Positions 7,485 through 15,719 of a stretch of DNA of 64,000 bases are shown in pieces. Made by a program: the position numbers and the translations under genes. Below the pieces are notes generated by a model that did not search any database, was not told the DNA's origin, and worked only from the letters and a program-made list of their open reading frames with translations. The first letter of the stretch is position 1. Each line of letters starts with the position of its first letter. Source of the DNA: Victivallis sp. Marseille-Q1083 (lineage in GTDB: Bacteria > Verrucomicrobiota > Lentisphaeria > Victivallales > Victivallaceae); contig NZ_CAHJXL010000001.1 in assembly GCF_903645315.1 (NCBI RefSeq), positions 1,116,001-1,180,000 on the forward strand, in the 5' to 3' direction.

Positions 7485-10400
7485 TCAATACTGCAAGAGA
7501 TCGAATTCGTTGATGCTCCACCAGCGCTGTTCTGAAGTCGGTTCCGCCAGCGTCAGCTTGACCAGACGCGCCGTCACCTCGTCCGGCAGACGGCAATACT
7601 GATACCGGCTGCCGGAGTCGTCTTTCCGCAATTCGCCGACCGCCCGGTAGGTTTGGCCATCCGCCGAAATAGCGACTTCGGTACAAGCCGGGGTATCGCC
7701 GACATCGTCGATCAGCAGCCGGACCGCGTTGAAGGTCTGCGGCGCGCCTAGATCGATGACGACCTCCATGCCGCGCTCCTGCAAGGCTCCGCTGTCCCAG
7801 CGCGTCTCCGTCCGGCCGTCCAGCAGATTACCGGCAACGTCGTCGCGCCTGGAGGCCGCCGCCTGCCAGCCGTCGCGTTTCAACGCGGGACTGAAGATTC
7901 CCTGTCCCCAGCTGGCCGGCTCATCGCGGCCGCTCCAATCGGAATATTTTTCTTTTCCCTCTTCCTGTTCCCGCCGGCGGAAATTGAGCGCCCAGGCCGA
8001 ACCGTCGACCGGCCGGCCCATCACCGCCAGAGCCTGGTAGGGAATTCCGACTTCGACATCATAGCCGCCGGCATGCTTCCGAACACCGATCCGCGGCCGC
8101 AAACCGGTGTTGCCCGGCACGTTATCCTGATAAACCACCCCGGCCGTATTGACGACACAGCGATAGCCGCCGCTGCGCATATTGCTGCAATCCAGCTCGA
8201 TCTCGATGCCGTCATCCTCCCAGACCGGGCCGTCCTGCTCCGCAACCGTTTCCCGATACGGCCGCTCCGGGCGTTCACACTGCAGCAGGCAATAGAAATA
8301 AGCGTCATCATAAGCGCACCGCACCGTCGTCCGGCCGGCGCCGCCGGCCGCTTCGCCGAACTGTACCGCCGGCACCCGCCGCCAGACTGTTTCGGCCGCC
8401 TCGCCGTCGCACGTCACCGGTTCCCCGGCAAAACGAATCATCAGCTGCGGAATTCGGCGGACGATCACTTCCTCCGCCACCGCTTGATCGACCGCGCCCC
8501 CGCGCAGCGCCCCGGTCAACTGCAAACGATAATCCCCCAGCGGAGCGTCCGGCGGCAAAGTCAGCGTTACCGGATATTCGGCCAGGCCGGCCGGCGGGAT
8601 GGCCAGCGTCGCCGGAGCTTGCAGTTGCCAGCCGGCCGGCAACTGCCATTCCGGGCGGAAAGCCAGCTCCCGGCCGGTCCGGTTGACGACTTCGACCACA
8701 GTATCGACCGTCCCTGACGGCGCGAAAATGACCGGCTGGCGGGGCCGGACCGCCACCGGCGGTTCCAAATCGACCGCCACCGTCCGCAACAGCGGGAGCC
8801 GGACGCCGTTCACCGTAACCGAACCGGCCAGCAGGACGCGATCCAATCCGGCAAGGCTGCCGGCAAAGCGGCCGGTCAGCCGGGACGGTTGCTCCGCCTC
8901 CGGTGTCAACGGTTCAACCAGTTCGACGATATAAGCCGTTTCCTCCGTCACTTCCGCCGCCGCCGCTCCGGACGGGACGGCAGAGACCAGCCATTCACCA
9001 TCCTCCGCGCCGGCCGTCACCTGCCACTCGACGCCAAAACGTTCCGCGATCGCTTCCGCCAGGCGATCGGCGGCCCGCCCCAGCGCCCGGCCGCCTTCCC
9101 GCTGCCAGGCATACGTCACCGGCCAGGCTTCAAGCTGCCGATAAACTTTTATCAAAGCATCGGCAAAAGCCCGGTAAGCGCCAGCGGACGGCGTTGCCGC
9201 CTGCCGCAACGCCGACCAACTGTCCAGCAGCTGCTCCAGCCTGCGAACCGCCTCTTTCGGAACATCCGCCGGCAATTTCCGGCTATTTTCCAGAACCGTC
9301 CGGGCGAAAGCCAACTCGTCGGCCACCCGGTCGCCGGAAGCGAATCGGTCGGAACAGACGAAAAAGAACAGCCGCCCGGACGGGGTGTGCCGCCGGGAAG
9401 CCGGATAGTAGCCGGCCGGAATGGTCAGGGTTTCCAGTTCATCCGGCAGCATCGCCTCGTTGAAAGCGTCGTAAATTTTGTACAAACGATCCGGGCGGTC
9501 GGGCAGCAGTTCCCGCAGCGGCAGGTTGACGGCGCTGTGTTCCGGATTGACGACGACAAAACCGTTGGCGAAATTGCGCACCAGGCATTGACCGACCCGG
9601 CGGTATTCGCCGGACGGCTCGCCCAAGTCCAGCAGGTAGACCGGATCGGCCTGGAACAGGTGCGGCGTGCCATCACCGTTGGTGTACTGCTGCTGGCCGA
9701 CCAGCGCGGTCACCGCCTGGGCGAAATGAATCGCCTGGCGGTCCATCGTCCGGCGGTAAACCGCCTGCGGCATCAGTTCGGAACCGGTTTTCTCCCCGGT
9801 CGGCTCCAGAAAGGGGCACATGTAATTCAGGTGGGTGATGACGAGTTCCGGATTGTACTGCGCCCGCAGCCGGTTGAAATTTTCGCAATGGCTGATGATC
9901 TCCGCCACCGGCCGGTAATTGGTTTCCCGCGACTTGACCACTCCCTCACCTTCGACGAACACTTCGACGACCGGTCCGTCATGCTGGGTCACCATCAGCG
10001 ATTCGGTCAAATCGTAATCGGCAACCGAATAGATTTTTTCAGCCTGGTGATAACTCTGGTTGAGAAAAATGATGCAACCCGGATTGGCGGCCGCCAGGCC
10101 CCGATAAAACTTCCTGGCTTCATCGTCATAATCCAGATCCGGGTGACGCCGCTCGAATTCGCTGCGGCACAGCCACTTGCCGGTCTCCCAGACCGAACCG
10201 AAACCGGTGCAGTCGAAAAAGACGCCGTTGTACTGTTTGGCCCGCAATTTCTCGCTCAGGAGGTCGATCCGCAGTTGCCGCAGCTCCGGAACCGCCATAT
10301 CGTAATAGTAGGCTTCCAGCCGTTCCGGCGCCATGTGATTGGGCCCCGGATTGCCGGGATTGAGCACCCAATCCGGATGGTGGTTCAGGATCTCCGCCGC

Positions 10401-10703
10401 CACTGCCGCATATTCGGCGTTGTGATCGTAAAAACCGGTCGCCCAGTCGTAGAATACCAGTTTAACCCCGTAACGGTTCAGAAACTCATTGGCCGACGGC
10501 TCAAGCCTGCCCGGCACGAAAACTTTGAAATTGCTGAACCACTTCACGTCCTCGTCACCGACCGGCGGATAATAAAAGGCCGCCGACCGGTTTCGCGCCA
10601 CCGGCAGAAAATCCGGCATATTTTCCACCATCGGCACCGCCGCCGCCAGGCAGTGGCTCCCCAGCCATAAAACACCTGTCATGATTAAATTACAAACATT
10701 CAT
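7485..10703 (-). CDS. large secreted multidomain protein: glycosidase-like barrel, NEW3, CBM9-like and F5/8 C domains
   Basis: About 1072 residues from the ATG at 10703. The frame opens earlier only with a TTG, and this ATG begins a plausible signal peptide (MNVCNLIMTGVLWLGSHCLA). The N-terminal 430 residues look like a TIM-barrel (VKLVFYDWATGFYD, YNGVFFDCTGFGSVWETG, FLNQSYH) with a candidate catalytic Asp in FFDCTGFG. A helical linker follows. Residues about 690-760 are a NEW3-like Ig fold (YPVTLTLPPDAPLGDYRLQL), 775-940 a CBM9-like domain (DGEAAETVWRRV, DDAYFYCLLQCE, WEDDGIEIELD), and the last 130 an F5/8 type C domain (LLDGRTETRWDSG). It acts outside the cell on glycans by inference; no experimentally characterised family is recognised for the barrel. 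It follows a pseudopilin gene by about 140 nt. Confidence 0.85.
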   Translation of the reverse strand: MNVCNLIMTGVLWLGSHCLAAAVPMVENMPDFLPVARNRSAAFYYPPVGDEDVKWFSNFKVFVPGRLEPSANEFLNRYGVKLVFYDWATGFYDHNAEYAAVAAEILNHHPDWVLNPGNPGPNHMAPERLEAYYYDMAVPELRQLRIDLLSEKLRAKQYNGVFFDCTGFGSVWETGKWLCRSEFERRHPDLDYDDEARKFYRGLAAANPGCIIFLNQSYHQAEKIYSVADYDLTESLMVTQHDGPVVEVFVEGEGVVKSRETNYRPVAEIISHCENFNRLRAQYNPELVITHLNYMCPFLEPTGEKTGSELMPQAVYRRTMDRQAIHFAQAVTALVGQQQYTNGDGTPHLFQADPVYLLDLGEPSGEYRRVGQCLVRNFANGFVVVNPEHSAVNLPLRELLPDRPDRLYKIYDAFNEAMLPDELETLTIPAGYYPASRRHTPSGRLFFFVCSDRFASGDRVADELAFARTVLENSRKLPADVPKEAVRRLEQLLDSWSALRQAATPSAGAYRAFADALIKVYRQLEAWPVTYAWQREGGRALGRAADRLAEAIAERFGVEWQVTAGAEDGEWLVSAVPSGAAAAEVTEETAYIVELVEPLTPEAEQPSRLTGRFAGSLAGLDRVLLAGSVTVNGVRLPLLRTVAVDLEPPVAVRPRQPVIFAPSGTVDTVVEVVNRTGRELAFRPEWQLPAGWQLQAPATLAIPPAGLAEYPVTLTLPPDAPLGDYRLQLTGALRGGAVDQAVAEEVIVRRIPQLMIRFAGEPVTCDGEAAETVWRRVPAVQFGEAAGGAGRTTVRCAYDDAYFYCLLQCERPERPYRETVAEQDGPVWEDDGIEIELDCSNMRSGGYRCVVNTAGVVYQDNVPGNTGLRPRIGVRKHAGGYDVEVGIPYQALAVMGRPVDGSAWALNFRRREQEEGKEKYSDWSGRDEPASWGQGIFSPALKRDGWQAAASRRDDVAGNLLDGRTETRWDSGALQERGMEVVIDLGAPQTFNAVRLLIDDVGDTPACTEVAISADGQTYRAVGELRKDDSGSRYQYCRLPDEVTARLVKLTLAEPTSEQRWWSINEFDLLQY

Positions 10704-10799
10704 AAAGGAAGAATCCAATTTTTTAGCCTTCAAGCCGCAAGCCCTGCATTTTTCCCACGGCAGGCCGGCGGACAATACCCGTTTTTCATACTATACAGC

Positions 10800-10830
10800 T
10801 TTTCTCCCGGCAGGAAAAGCCGGGAGAAAA
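10800..10830. other. perfect 12-bp inverted repeat between pseudopilin and glycosidase-like genes
   Basis: TTTTCTCCCGGC and its exact complement flank a seven-nt loop. The T-run is on the 5' arm and the A-run on the 3' arm on either strand, the reverse of a rho-independent terminator. It may be an mRNA-processing or stability hairpin in the intercistronic gap. Confidence 0.5.
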
Positions 10831-10844
10831 TATTTCCGATGATT

Positions 10845-11567
10845 TCAGAATCTGGTATAAGCGTTCTTGTAACGCAGTGTTCCCTTTTTGATCACCTCCG
10901 CATGCCCGTCGGCAAAAGCGAAATTGGCGCTTTGGTTGTGGCGGGAGAAAATCGGCCAGCCGCGATCGGCATCGTACCAGTTGCCGCCGCGGTCCTGATA
11001 GTGGTCATCCCAGGCTGCGTCGACGATATCTTCCGCCTTGTCTGCGTTATAGACCGCCTGAAATGCATCGCCCGGCTGCGTAAACATCGGTTCGGCATCA
11101 TCATAGGCGGCGATACAGCCGTCGCCGGCCAGGATCGAGTCGCTCGGCGTTTTTACCTGCGTCAATTTCGTCGGGGTCGTGCCCCAGACGCCGCCGTAAC
11201 CGAAGCCCATTGAGTACCCCACCGACAGTCGATTCGATTTATTGAAGCCCTGCGACGGACAACTGAGCACCGGAGCATACGGTTCATCAAAGGTGTAGAT
11301 GGTCCGCTCAAATCCGAAATAGCTGGAGGCAATACTGTACCATTTCACTCCCAGGCCGTCATAACCGGTATCTGCCGGCGGCATGTAGTCGCTGTAGTCG
11401 CCGGCATACATGACCAGTCCCAGGCCGATCTGTTTCAAGTTGCTTTTGCACTTCACCGCTTGCGCCGACCCCTTGGCCTTGGCGAGCGCCGGCAGCAGCA
11501 TACTGGCAAGAATAGCTATGATCGCAATTACAACCAGCAGTTCAATTAATGTGAATCTTTTTTTCAT
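10845..11567 (-). CDS. type II secretion-like pseudopilin (H-X9-DG protein)
   Basis: A 240-residue pseudopilin starting [13 protein letters not shown]. The ATG at 11567 has AGGAG at seven-nt spacing, preferred over an ATG ten codons earlier. [14 protein letters not shown] near the C-terminus gives H-X9-DG. It lies 63 nt downstream of the LacI-type regulator gene on the same strand and upstream of the 1072-residue secreted protein, so regulator, pseudopilin and secreted protein may form one transcription unit. Confidence 0.9.
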   Translation of the reverse strand: MKKRFTLIELLVVIAIIAILASMLLPALAKAKGSAQAVKCKSNLKQIGLGLVMYAGDYSDYMPPADTGYDGLGVKWYSIASSYFGFERTIYTFDEPYAPVLSCPSQGFNKSNRLSVGYSMGFGYGGVWGTTPTKLTQVKTPSDSILAGDGCIAAYDDAEPMFTQPGDAFQAVYNADKAEDIVDAAWDDHYQDRGGNWYDADRGWPIFSRHNQSANFAFADGHAEVIKKGTLRYKNAYTRF

Positions 11568-11630
11568 TGTCAATCTCCTTTCGATTGTTGTTTTCATTTT
11601 GTTTGAAACGATTCCACTTTATGGTAAAAA

Positions 11631-12683
11631 TCAAGAAGAGGCCCTGACCACCAGCCGGGTTTTCACTTTTCTGCCCGGAGCGGCGGACTTTCCTTTCACT
11701 TTATTCATCAGCAGTTCAATCAGCGCCTCCGCCAAATGCTGCGTATTCATATCAATGCTGGACAGCTCCGGTTCGCTGCACTGGCAGAGGATGGCGATAT
11801 TGTCGTAGCCGATCACCGCGACATCCTCCGGCACCCGACAGCCGCTGCGCCTCAACGCCTTGATAATGCCGATCGCCCACTCGTCGTTGGAAGCGATAAT
11901 CGCATCGCATTTCTGTTCGAAATACAAATGCCGACAAATCATTTCCGCCAACTGCGGCCTGACCATTCCGGCCAGACCGGTCAAACCGTGGTCCTCCGCC
12001 ACCCAGCACAACTCCGGCAGAAACGGTAAATTGCTCTGCTGCAGACCGGCCCGGTAACCATCCAGCCGTCCGGTCATCGCCAGCGAATTCATATCGTTCA
12101 AGGCAATACCGATCTTCCGGCAACCGCGCAACACCAAATGCCGAACCGCCTCACAGACACCGGAACCGTAATCGACGCCCAACGCCGTACAGCCGGCGAC
12201 GCCGGGCGGCTCGATGAAGAAAATAACATTGTCGTACTCATTGAACAATTCGGCAATCTCCCACGGATTGCGACGCGAAGGCTCGATAAAGTGATCCAGC
12301 ACAATCGTGCCGGAAAAATCGAACGCCATCATCGAGCGCACCGCGTCCAGGCAATCCGGGCGCAGCGCGTCGAGGTGAGACAGCATCGTCCGGTAGCCGC
12401 GCCGGCTCAATTCCGTTTCCAGCAACTGAATCAAATCCGGAATAAAAAACGACAACGCGCCGGATGAAACGATATTGACGAATTCACTCTGGCCGTTGCG
12501 CAACTGGCGGGCCAGCGGGTTGGCCTGATAATTGTAACGTTCCGCCAGCGCCAGAATCCGCTCCCGGGTCTCCTCCTGGATCTGCTTGCCGGAATGGTTC
12601 AGCACCAGCGATACCATGCTTTGCGACACATTCGCCAGCCGGGCCAATTCCTTCTGCGTAATCCGCGTTTTGGTCATCGTCAT
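11631..12683 (-). CDS. LacI family transcriptional regulator
   Basis: A 350-residue LacI/GalR-type repressor of usual length. Residues 6-55 are the helix-turn-helix (TQKELARLANVSQSMVSLVLN) followed by the hinge helix region NPLARQLRNGQ. The rest is a periplasmic-binding-protein-like effector domain with VAVIGYDNIAI and a C-terminal IDMNTQHLAEALIELL typical of the family. AGGA precedes the ATG. Its own promoter is flanked by two palindromes that probably bind it. The effector is likely a sugar released by the neighbouring secreted enzymes (inference). Confidence 0.93.
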   Translation of the reverse strand: MTMTKTRITQKELARLANVSQSMVSLVLNHSGKQIQEETRERILALAERYNYQANPLARQLRNGQSEFVNIVSSGALSFFIPDLIQLLETELSRRGYRTMLSHLDALRPDCLDAVRSMMAFDFSGTIVLDHFIEPSRRNPWEIAELFNEYDNVIFFIEPPGVAGCTALGVDYGSGVCEAVRHLVLRGCRKIGIALNDMNSLAMTGRLDGYRAGLQQSNLPFLPELCWVAEDHGLTGLAGMVRPQLAEMICRHLYFEQKCDAIIASNDEWAIGIIKALRRSGCRVPEDVAVIGYDNIAILCQCSEPELSSIDMNTQHLAEALIELLMNKVKGKSAAPGRKVKTRLVVRASS

Positions 12684-12700
12684 TGCAATCCTTTTTATTT

Positions 12701-12754
12701 ATACGTATGAATTAATCCAGCATCACCAATTCAGGCTGATTCATTCGTATGAAT
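12701..12754. promoter_or_regulatory. two palindromic operator candidates upstream of the LacI-type gene
   Basis: ATACGTAT at 12701-12708 is a perfect palindrome followed by GAATTAA. ATTCATTCGTATGAAT at 12739-12754 has perfect six-nt arms around TCGT and is followed by TAAG. Both share CGTATGAATTAA. The second directly abuts the -10 of the lacI-type promoter, fitting autorepression. Confidence 0.65.
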
Positions 12755-12756
12755 TA

Positions 12757-12785
12757 AGTATAGCAAAAAAAGTTTCAAAAGTCAA
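12757..12785 (-). promoter_or_regulatory. sigma70 promoter of the LacI-type regulator
   Basis: Minus strand TTGACT (12780-12785), 17-nt spacer, TATACT (12757-12762). The downstream operator palindrome begins within three nt of the -10. Confidence 0.8.
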
Positions 12786-12880
12786 CACCCCGGCAAAACT
12801 TTTTTCAACATTTGTCGGTTTTTCGGCTGTTTTTCGGCTGTAAAAGAAATTTTTTCACCTTTTCGCCGCCTTTTACGGTC

Positions 12881-12909
12881 TTGACAAAATTCGCGGAGCC
12901 GACTACATT
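12881..12909 (+). promoter_or_regulatory. sigma70 promoter of the methyltransferase gene
   Basis: TTGACA (12881-12886), 17-nt spacer, TACATT (12904-12909), about 80 nt upstream of the start codon. Confidence 0.75.
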
Positions 12910-12989
12910 GATGCCGATGAGGAGAGGCGCCGGCACCGTCGTTTTTTTGAACGGACGGCAGGCCGGCGAAAATCAAGGAGTCCAGAATC

Positions 12990-13754
12990 ATGCTGAATTT
13001 CGAACAATGGAAAGCGGCCTGGCTGGCCGAGGAACAACGTGAATTCGAGGGCTGGGATTTTTCAGCACTCGAAGGCCGGCAGACCGAAGAACCGCTGCCG
13101 TGGGATTATATCGCGGTCGTCAACCACTATCGCCGGCCGGCCGATCAACTGCTGGACATGGGCACCGGCGGCGGTGAATTATTGCTCAAGCTGCGCCACC
13201 CTTACGCCAGGACGGCGGTTACTGAAGCGTATCCCCCCAATCTGGCACTCTGCCGGCACCGCCTGGCACCGCTGGGTATCGAAGTGCGGGCGGTAACCAG
13301 CGACTATGAACTGCCGTTCGCCGACCACAGTTTCGATTTGATCATCAACCGCCATGAATCGTTCGCCACTCCGGAGGTCCACCGGCTGCTGAAGCCCAAC
13401 GGTCTCTTCATCACCCAGCAGGTCGGCGGACTCAACAACCACCGGCTTTCCGAACGGTTGATTCCCGGCTTCAAAGGCATCCTGCCGGACAGGCACGACT
13501 TGAAAAGCAATGCCGGCAGACTGCGGGAAAGTGGTTTCGAACTGCTTGAGCAGGATGAATATTTCCCTTATCTGCGGTTCCACGACATCGGCGCGCTGGT
13601 CTATCTGGCCAAAATCGTCAGTTGGGAATTTCCCGGTTTTTCGGTTGAAAGATGTTTCGACACGCTTTGCCAACTGCAGCAAATCGTCGAACGCGACGGC
13701 TATCTGGAAAGCACCGAGCATCGTTTCCTCATCGTCGCCCGCAAAACCGTCTGA
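12990..13754 (+). CDS. class I SAM-dependent methyltransferase
   Basis: A 254-residue protein with AAGGAG about 10 nt before its ATG. Motif I is LLDMGTGGGELLLKL (residues about 53-67), the glycine-rich SAM-binding loop; motif II acidic region is VTEAYPPN; motif IV is FDLIINRHESF; a HRLLKPNGLFITQQVGG stretch is the post-motif III strand. Substrate cannot be assigned; the closest look is the small-molecule methyltransferase group (Methyltransf_11/25). It is a single-gene unit bounded by its own promoter and a perfect terminator. Confidence 0.88.
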   Translation: MLNFEQWKAAWLAEEQREFEGWDFSALEGRQTEEPLPWDYIAVVNHYRRPADQLLDMGTGGGELLLKLRHPYARTAVTEAYPPNLALCRHRLAPLGIEVRAVTSDYELPFADHSFDLIINRHESFATPEVHRLLKPNGLFITQQVGGLNNHRLSERLIPGFKGILPDRHDLKSNAGRLRESGFELLEQDEYFPYLRFHDIGALVYLAKIVSWEFPGFSVERCFDTLCQLQQIVERDGYLESTEHRFLIVARKTV

Positions 13755-13786
13755 TCGTTTCCAGCCCGGCCGCTGGAAACGATTTT
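13754..13786 (+). terminator. rho-independent terminator overlapping the methyltransferase stop codon
   Basis: ATCGTTTCCAGC and its exact complement (12 bp) flank a six-nt CCGGCC loop, followed by TTTT. The stem starts on the last base of the TGA stop. Confidence 0.9.
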
Positions 13787-13920
13787 CAGAAAACTCGCCG
13801 CGGGCGCGGCGGAATTTCTTCGCCCGTCGGCAGCGGATGCCCGACGGAGTCCGGCCGCCGGCCGGTATGGTTCTGCATTTTGGCTGGTTGGAAATATCCC
13901 CCCCTCAAAAGCGGAGGAAC

Positions 13921-14341
13921 AGCGGGAAAGGATATTGTAGTATTCGGCCGGCATCAATACTTCGTTTGGCTGAAGCGGCACTCCTGCCAATCCCCATTTG
14001 GGCTCGTCTGCCACCTCTCGTATCAAGCGGAACAACGGTTCGTCACCGTTCATGGGAACTTGTACTGCAAGCATGCCGCCGTCATTCAATCTATCCATAA
14101 ATGCAGGGATAAGCGTAGCGTGGTCGGGTATCCATTGCAGGCAGGCGTTAGAAAACAGAAGATCGTACTTTCCGTCAAGAGACATGGCATCGCACAGACG
14201 GAAGTTTATATCGGGTTGCTCGGCTTTGGCTTTTTCGATCATATTCGGCGAGTTATCAATACCGAGAATATTGGCATCGGAGAAAATATCCCGCAACACC
14301 TTGGTGCTGTTGCCAGGACCGCAGCCGATGTCGACGATTGT
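13921..14341 (-). pseudogene. decayed trans-aconitate 2-methyltransferase-like gene
   Basis: Reverse-strand translation gives IVDIGCGPGNSTKVL, LGIDNSPNMIEKAKAEQP, DLLFSNACLQWIPDH and GGMLAVQVPMN, all characteristic of Tam-type methyltransferases. The family's N-terminal 30 residues are missing: an in-frame TAA at 14342-14344 sits just before the SAM loop. Similarity stops after AEYYNIL near 13925 and the frame then runs into unrelated sequence toward 13700. About 140 of about 255 residues remain. Lower GC than its neighbours suggests acquisition by transfer and decay. Confidence 0.75.
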
Positions 14342-14532
14342 TTACGGACGAAGCAAAACCTGACAAGCGCCGGCATTTCCGACGCTTTCCAAATCAAAAA
14401 TCACTGCGATTTCAAATGCCTTAATAGGCGAAAAAGTCAGTATTACAATGGTTTTCACAGTTTGACAACTTTTGGCAGATCAAAGTTTAAATACTAATTT
14501 TTTATTTCACCGGTCTTTATCCCTGTTGCAAC

Positions 14533-14561
14533 TTGAAAACCTTCCGATATTTTGGTATATT
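14533..14561 (+). promoter_or_regulatory. sigma70 promoter of ilvC
   Basis: TTGAAA (14533-14538), 17-nt spacer, TATATT (14556-14561), about 95 nt upstream of ilvC. The remaining AT-rich stretch 14345-14532 shows no gene. Confidence 0.7.
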
Positions 14562-14659
14562 GAATGGAATGATGAAAGCGGTCGAATCCAATCGCCGTTT
14601 TCTTCCCGGCAACAACCCGAACCGTCGCCAGGACGGTCCATAAAGGAGCAAAGGTTATT

Positions 14660-15640
14660 ATGCAGATTCTTCATGACAGTGATGCCGATCTCGGCATCTT
14701 GAATGGCAAGACCGTCGCGGTCATCGGCTACGGCGCCCAAGGCCGCGCCCAGGCGCTTTGCATGCGCGACTCCGGTTTGAACGTCATCATCGGCGTCCGT
14801 CCGGGCAAATCGTTCGACGCGGCCGTGCAGGACGGTTTCAAGGTGGTCAGCGTCAGTGAAGCCGCCGCTCTCGGCGACATCATCCACCTGTTGTTGCCGG
14901 ATGAAAATCACGGCCCGGTTTACAAGGAGGAAATTGCCGACAAACTCAAAGCCGGCGACGTGCTCTCCTGCTCGCACGGTTTCAATTTCGTTTTCAAGGA
15001 GATCATTCCGCCGAAAGACGTCGATGTCATCATGATTGCGCCGAAAAGCCCTGGGACCGAAGAGCGCAAGCGGTTTGTCGAAGGCTTCGGCGTGCCGGGC
15101 CTGATCGCCGTCAAACAGGATTACTCCGGCAAAGCCTGGGATATCGCGTTGGCTCTGGCCAAGGCGGAGGGCCTGACCCGCGCCGGCGTGCTCAAATGCA
15201 CGATGGAACAGGAGACCTACGAAGACCTCTTCGGCGAACAGAACGTGCTGTGCGGCGGTATGGTCGACCTGATGAAATACGGCTTCGAAACGCTGATCGA
15301 GGCGGGTTATCCGCCGGAAATGGCCTATTTCGAGTGCATCCACGAAGCGAAACTGATCGTCGATCTGATCTATGAAGGCGGCATCCAGAAGATGAATGCG
15401 GTCATCTCCAACACGGCGGAATGGGGCGAATACTACAATGGCCCGTTCATCCTGCCGCCGGATGTCAAAGAACGCATGAAAGAGTCGTTGAAGCGCATCG
15501 AAAACGGCACGTTCGCCAGAGAGTGGCTGGCGGAAGCCCGCAGCGGCGCCAAAACGCTCAAAGCCAAACGCGAAGCGCCCGGCCAACACCCGGCCGAAAT
15601 CGTCGGCGCCGAAACCCGCAAGATGTTCGAAAAGAAATGA
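14660..15640 (+). CDS. ilvC: ketol-acid reductoisomerase (class I)
   Basis: A 326-residue class I acetohydroxyacid isomeroreductase, the second step of valine/isoleucine synthesis: Mg-dependent alkyl shift then NAD(P)H reduction. The Rossmann loop is GYGAQGRAQA (residues 23-32); the usual class I text is GYGSQGHAHA, so the His-Ala-His part differs. GVRPGKSFDAA is the cofactor-specificity loop. The knotted C-terminal domain has DLFGEQ with Asp189 and Glu193, and HEAKLIVDLIYEGG with Glu near 225 and 229, the metal ligands. AAGGAG lies about 12 nt upstream. It is monocistronic with its own promoter and terminator, away from other ilv genes. Confidence 0.95.
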   Translation: MQILHDSDADLGILNGKTVAVIGYGAQGRAQALCMRDSGLNVIIGVRPGKSFDAAVQDGFKVVSVSEAAALGDIIHLLLPDENHGPVYKEEIADKLKAGDVLSCSHGFNFVFKEIIPPKDVDVIMIAPKSPGTEERKRFVEGFGVPGLIAVKQDYSGKAWDIALALAKAEGLTRAGVLKCTMEQETYEDLFGEQNVLCGGMVDLMKYGFETLIEAGYPPEMAYFECIHEAKLIVDLIYEGGIQKMNAVISNTAEWGEYYNGPFILPPDVKERMKESLKRIENGTFAREWLAEARSGAKTLKAKREAPGQHPAEIVGAETRKMFEKK

Positions 15641-15669
15641 AACGGCATCTTCCCGCCGGCAACAGCAAA

Positions 15670-15697
15670 AAAGCTCCGGTCAACCGACCGGAGCTTT
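15670..15697. terminator. bidirectional rho-independent terminator
   Basis: AAAGCTCCGGTC-AACC-GACCGGAGCTTT is a perfect 12-bp stem with A-run and T-run arms, so it can act on both strands. It lies between the convergent ends of ilvC and the cyclase gene. Confidence 0.9.
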
Positions 15698-15719
15698 ATC
15701 GTTTCATCGGCGGCGAAAT

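Noticed and set aside
10800-10830. 12-bp inverted repeat as a rho-independent terminator
   Set aside because: The T-run lies on the 5' arm and the A-run on the 3' arm on either strand, so no U-tail would follow the stem.
14507-15589. 360-codon minus-strand frame antisense to ilvC
   Set aside because: It is a shadow of ilvC in GC-rich DNA; ilvC has full family motifs, a promoter and a ribosome binding site.
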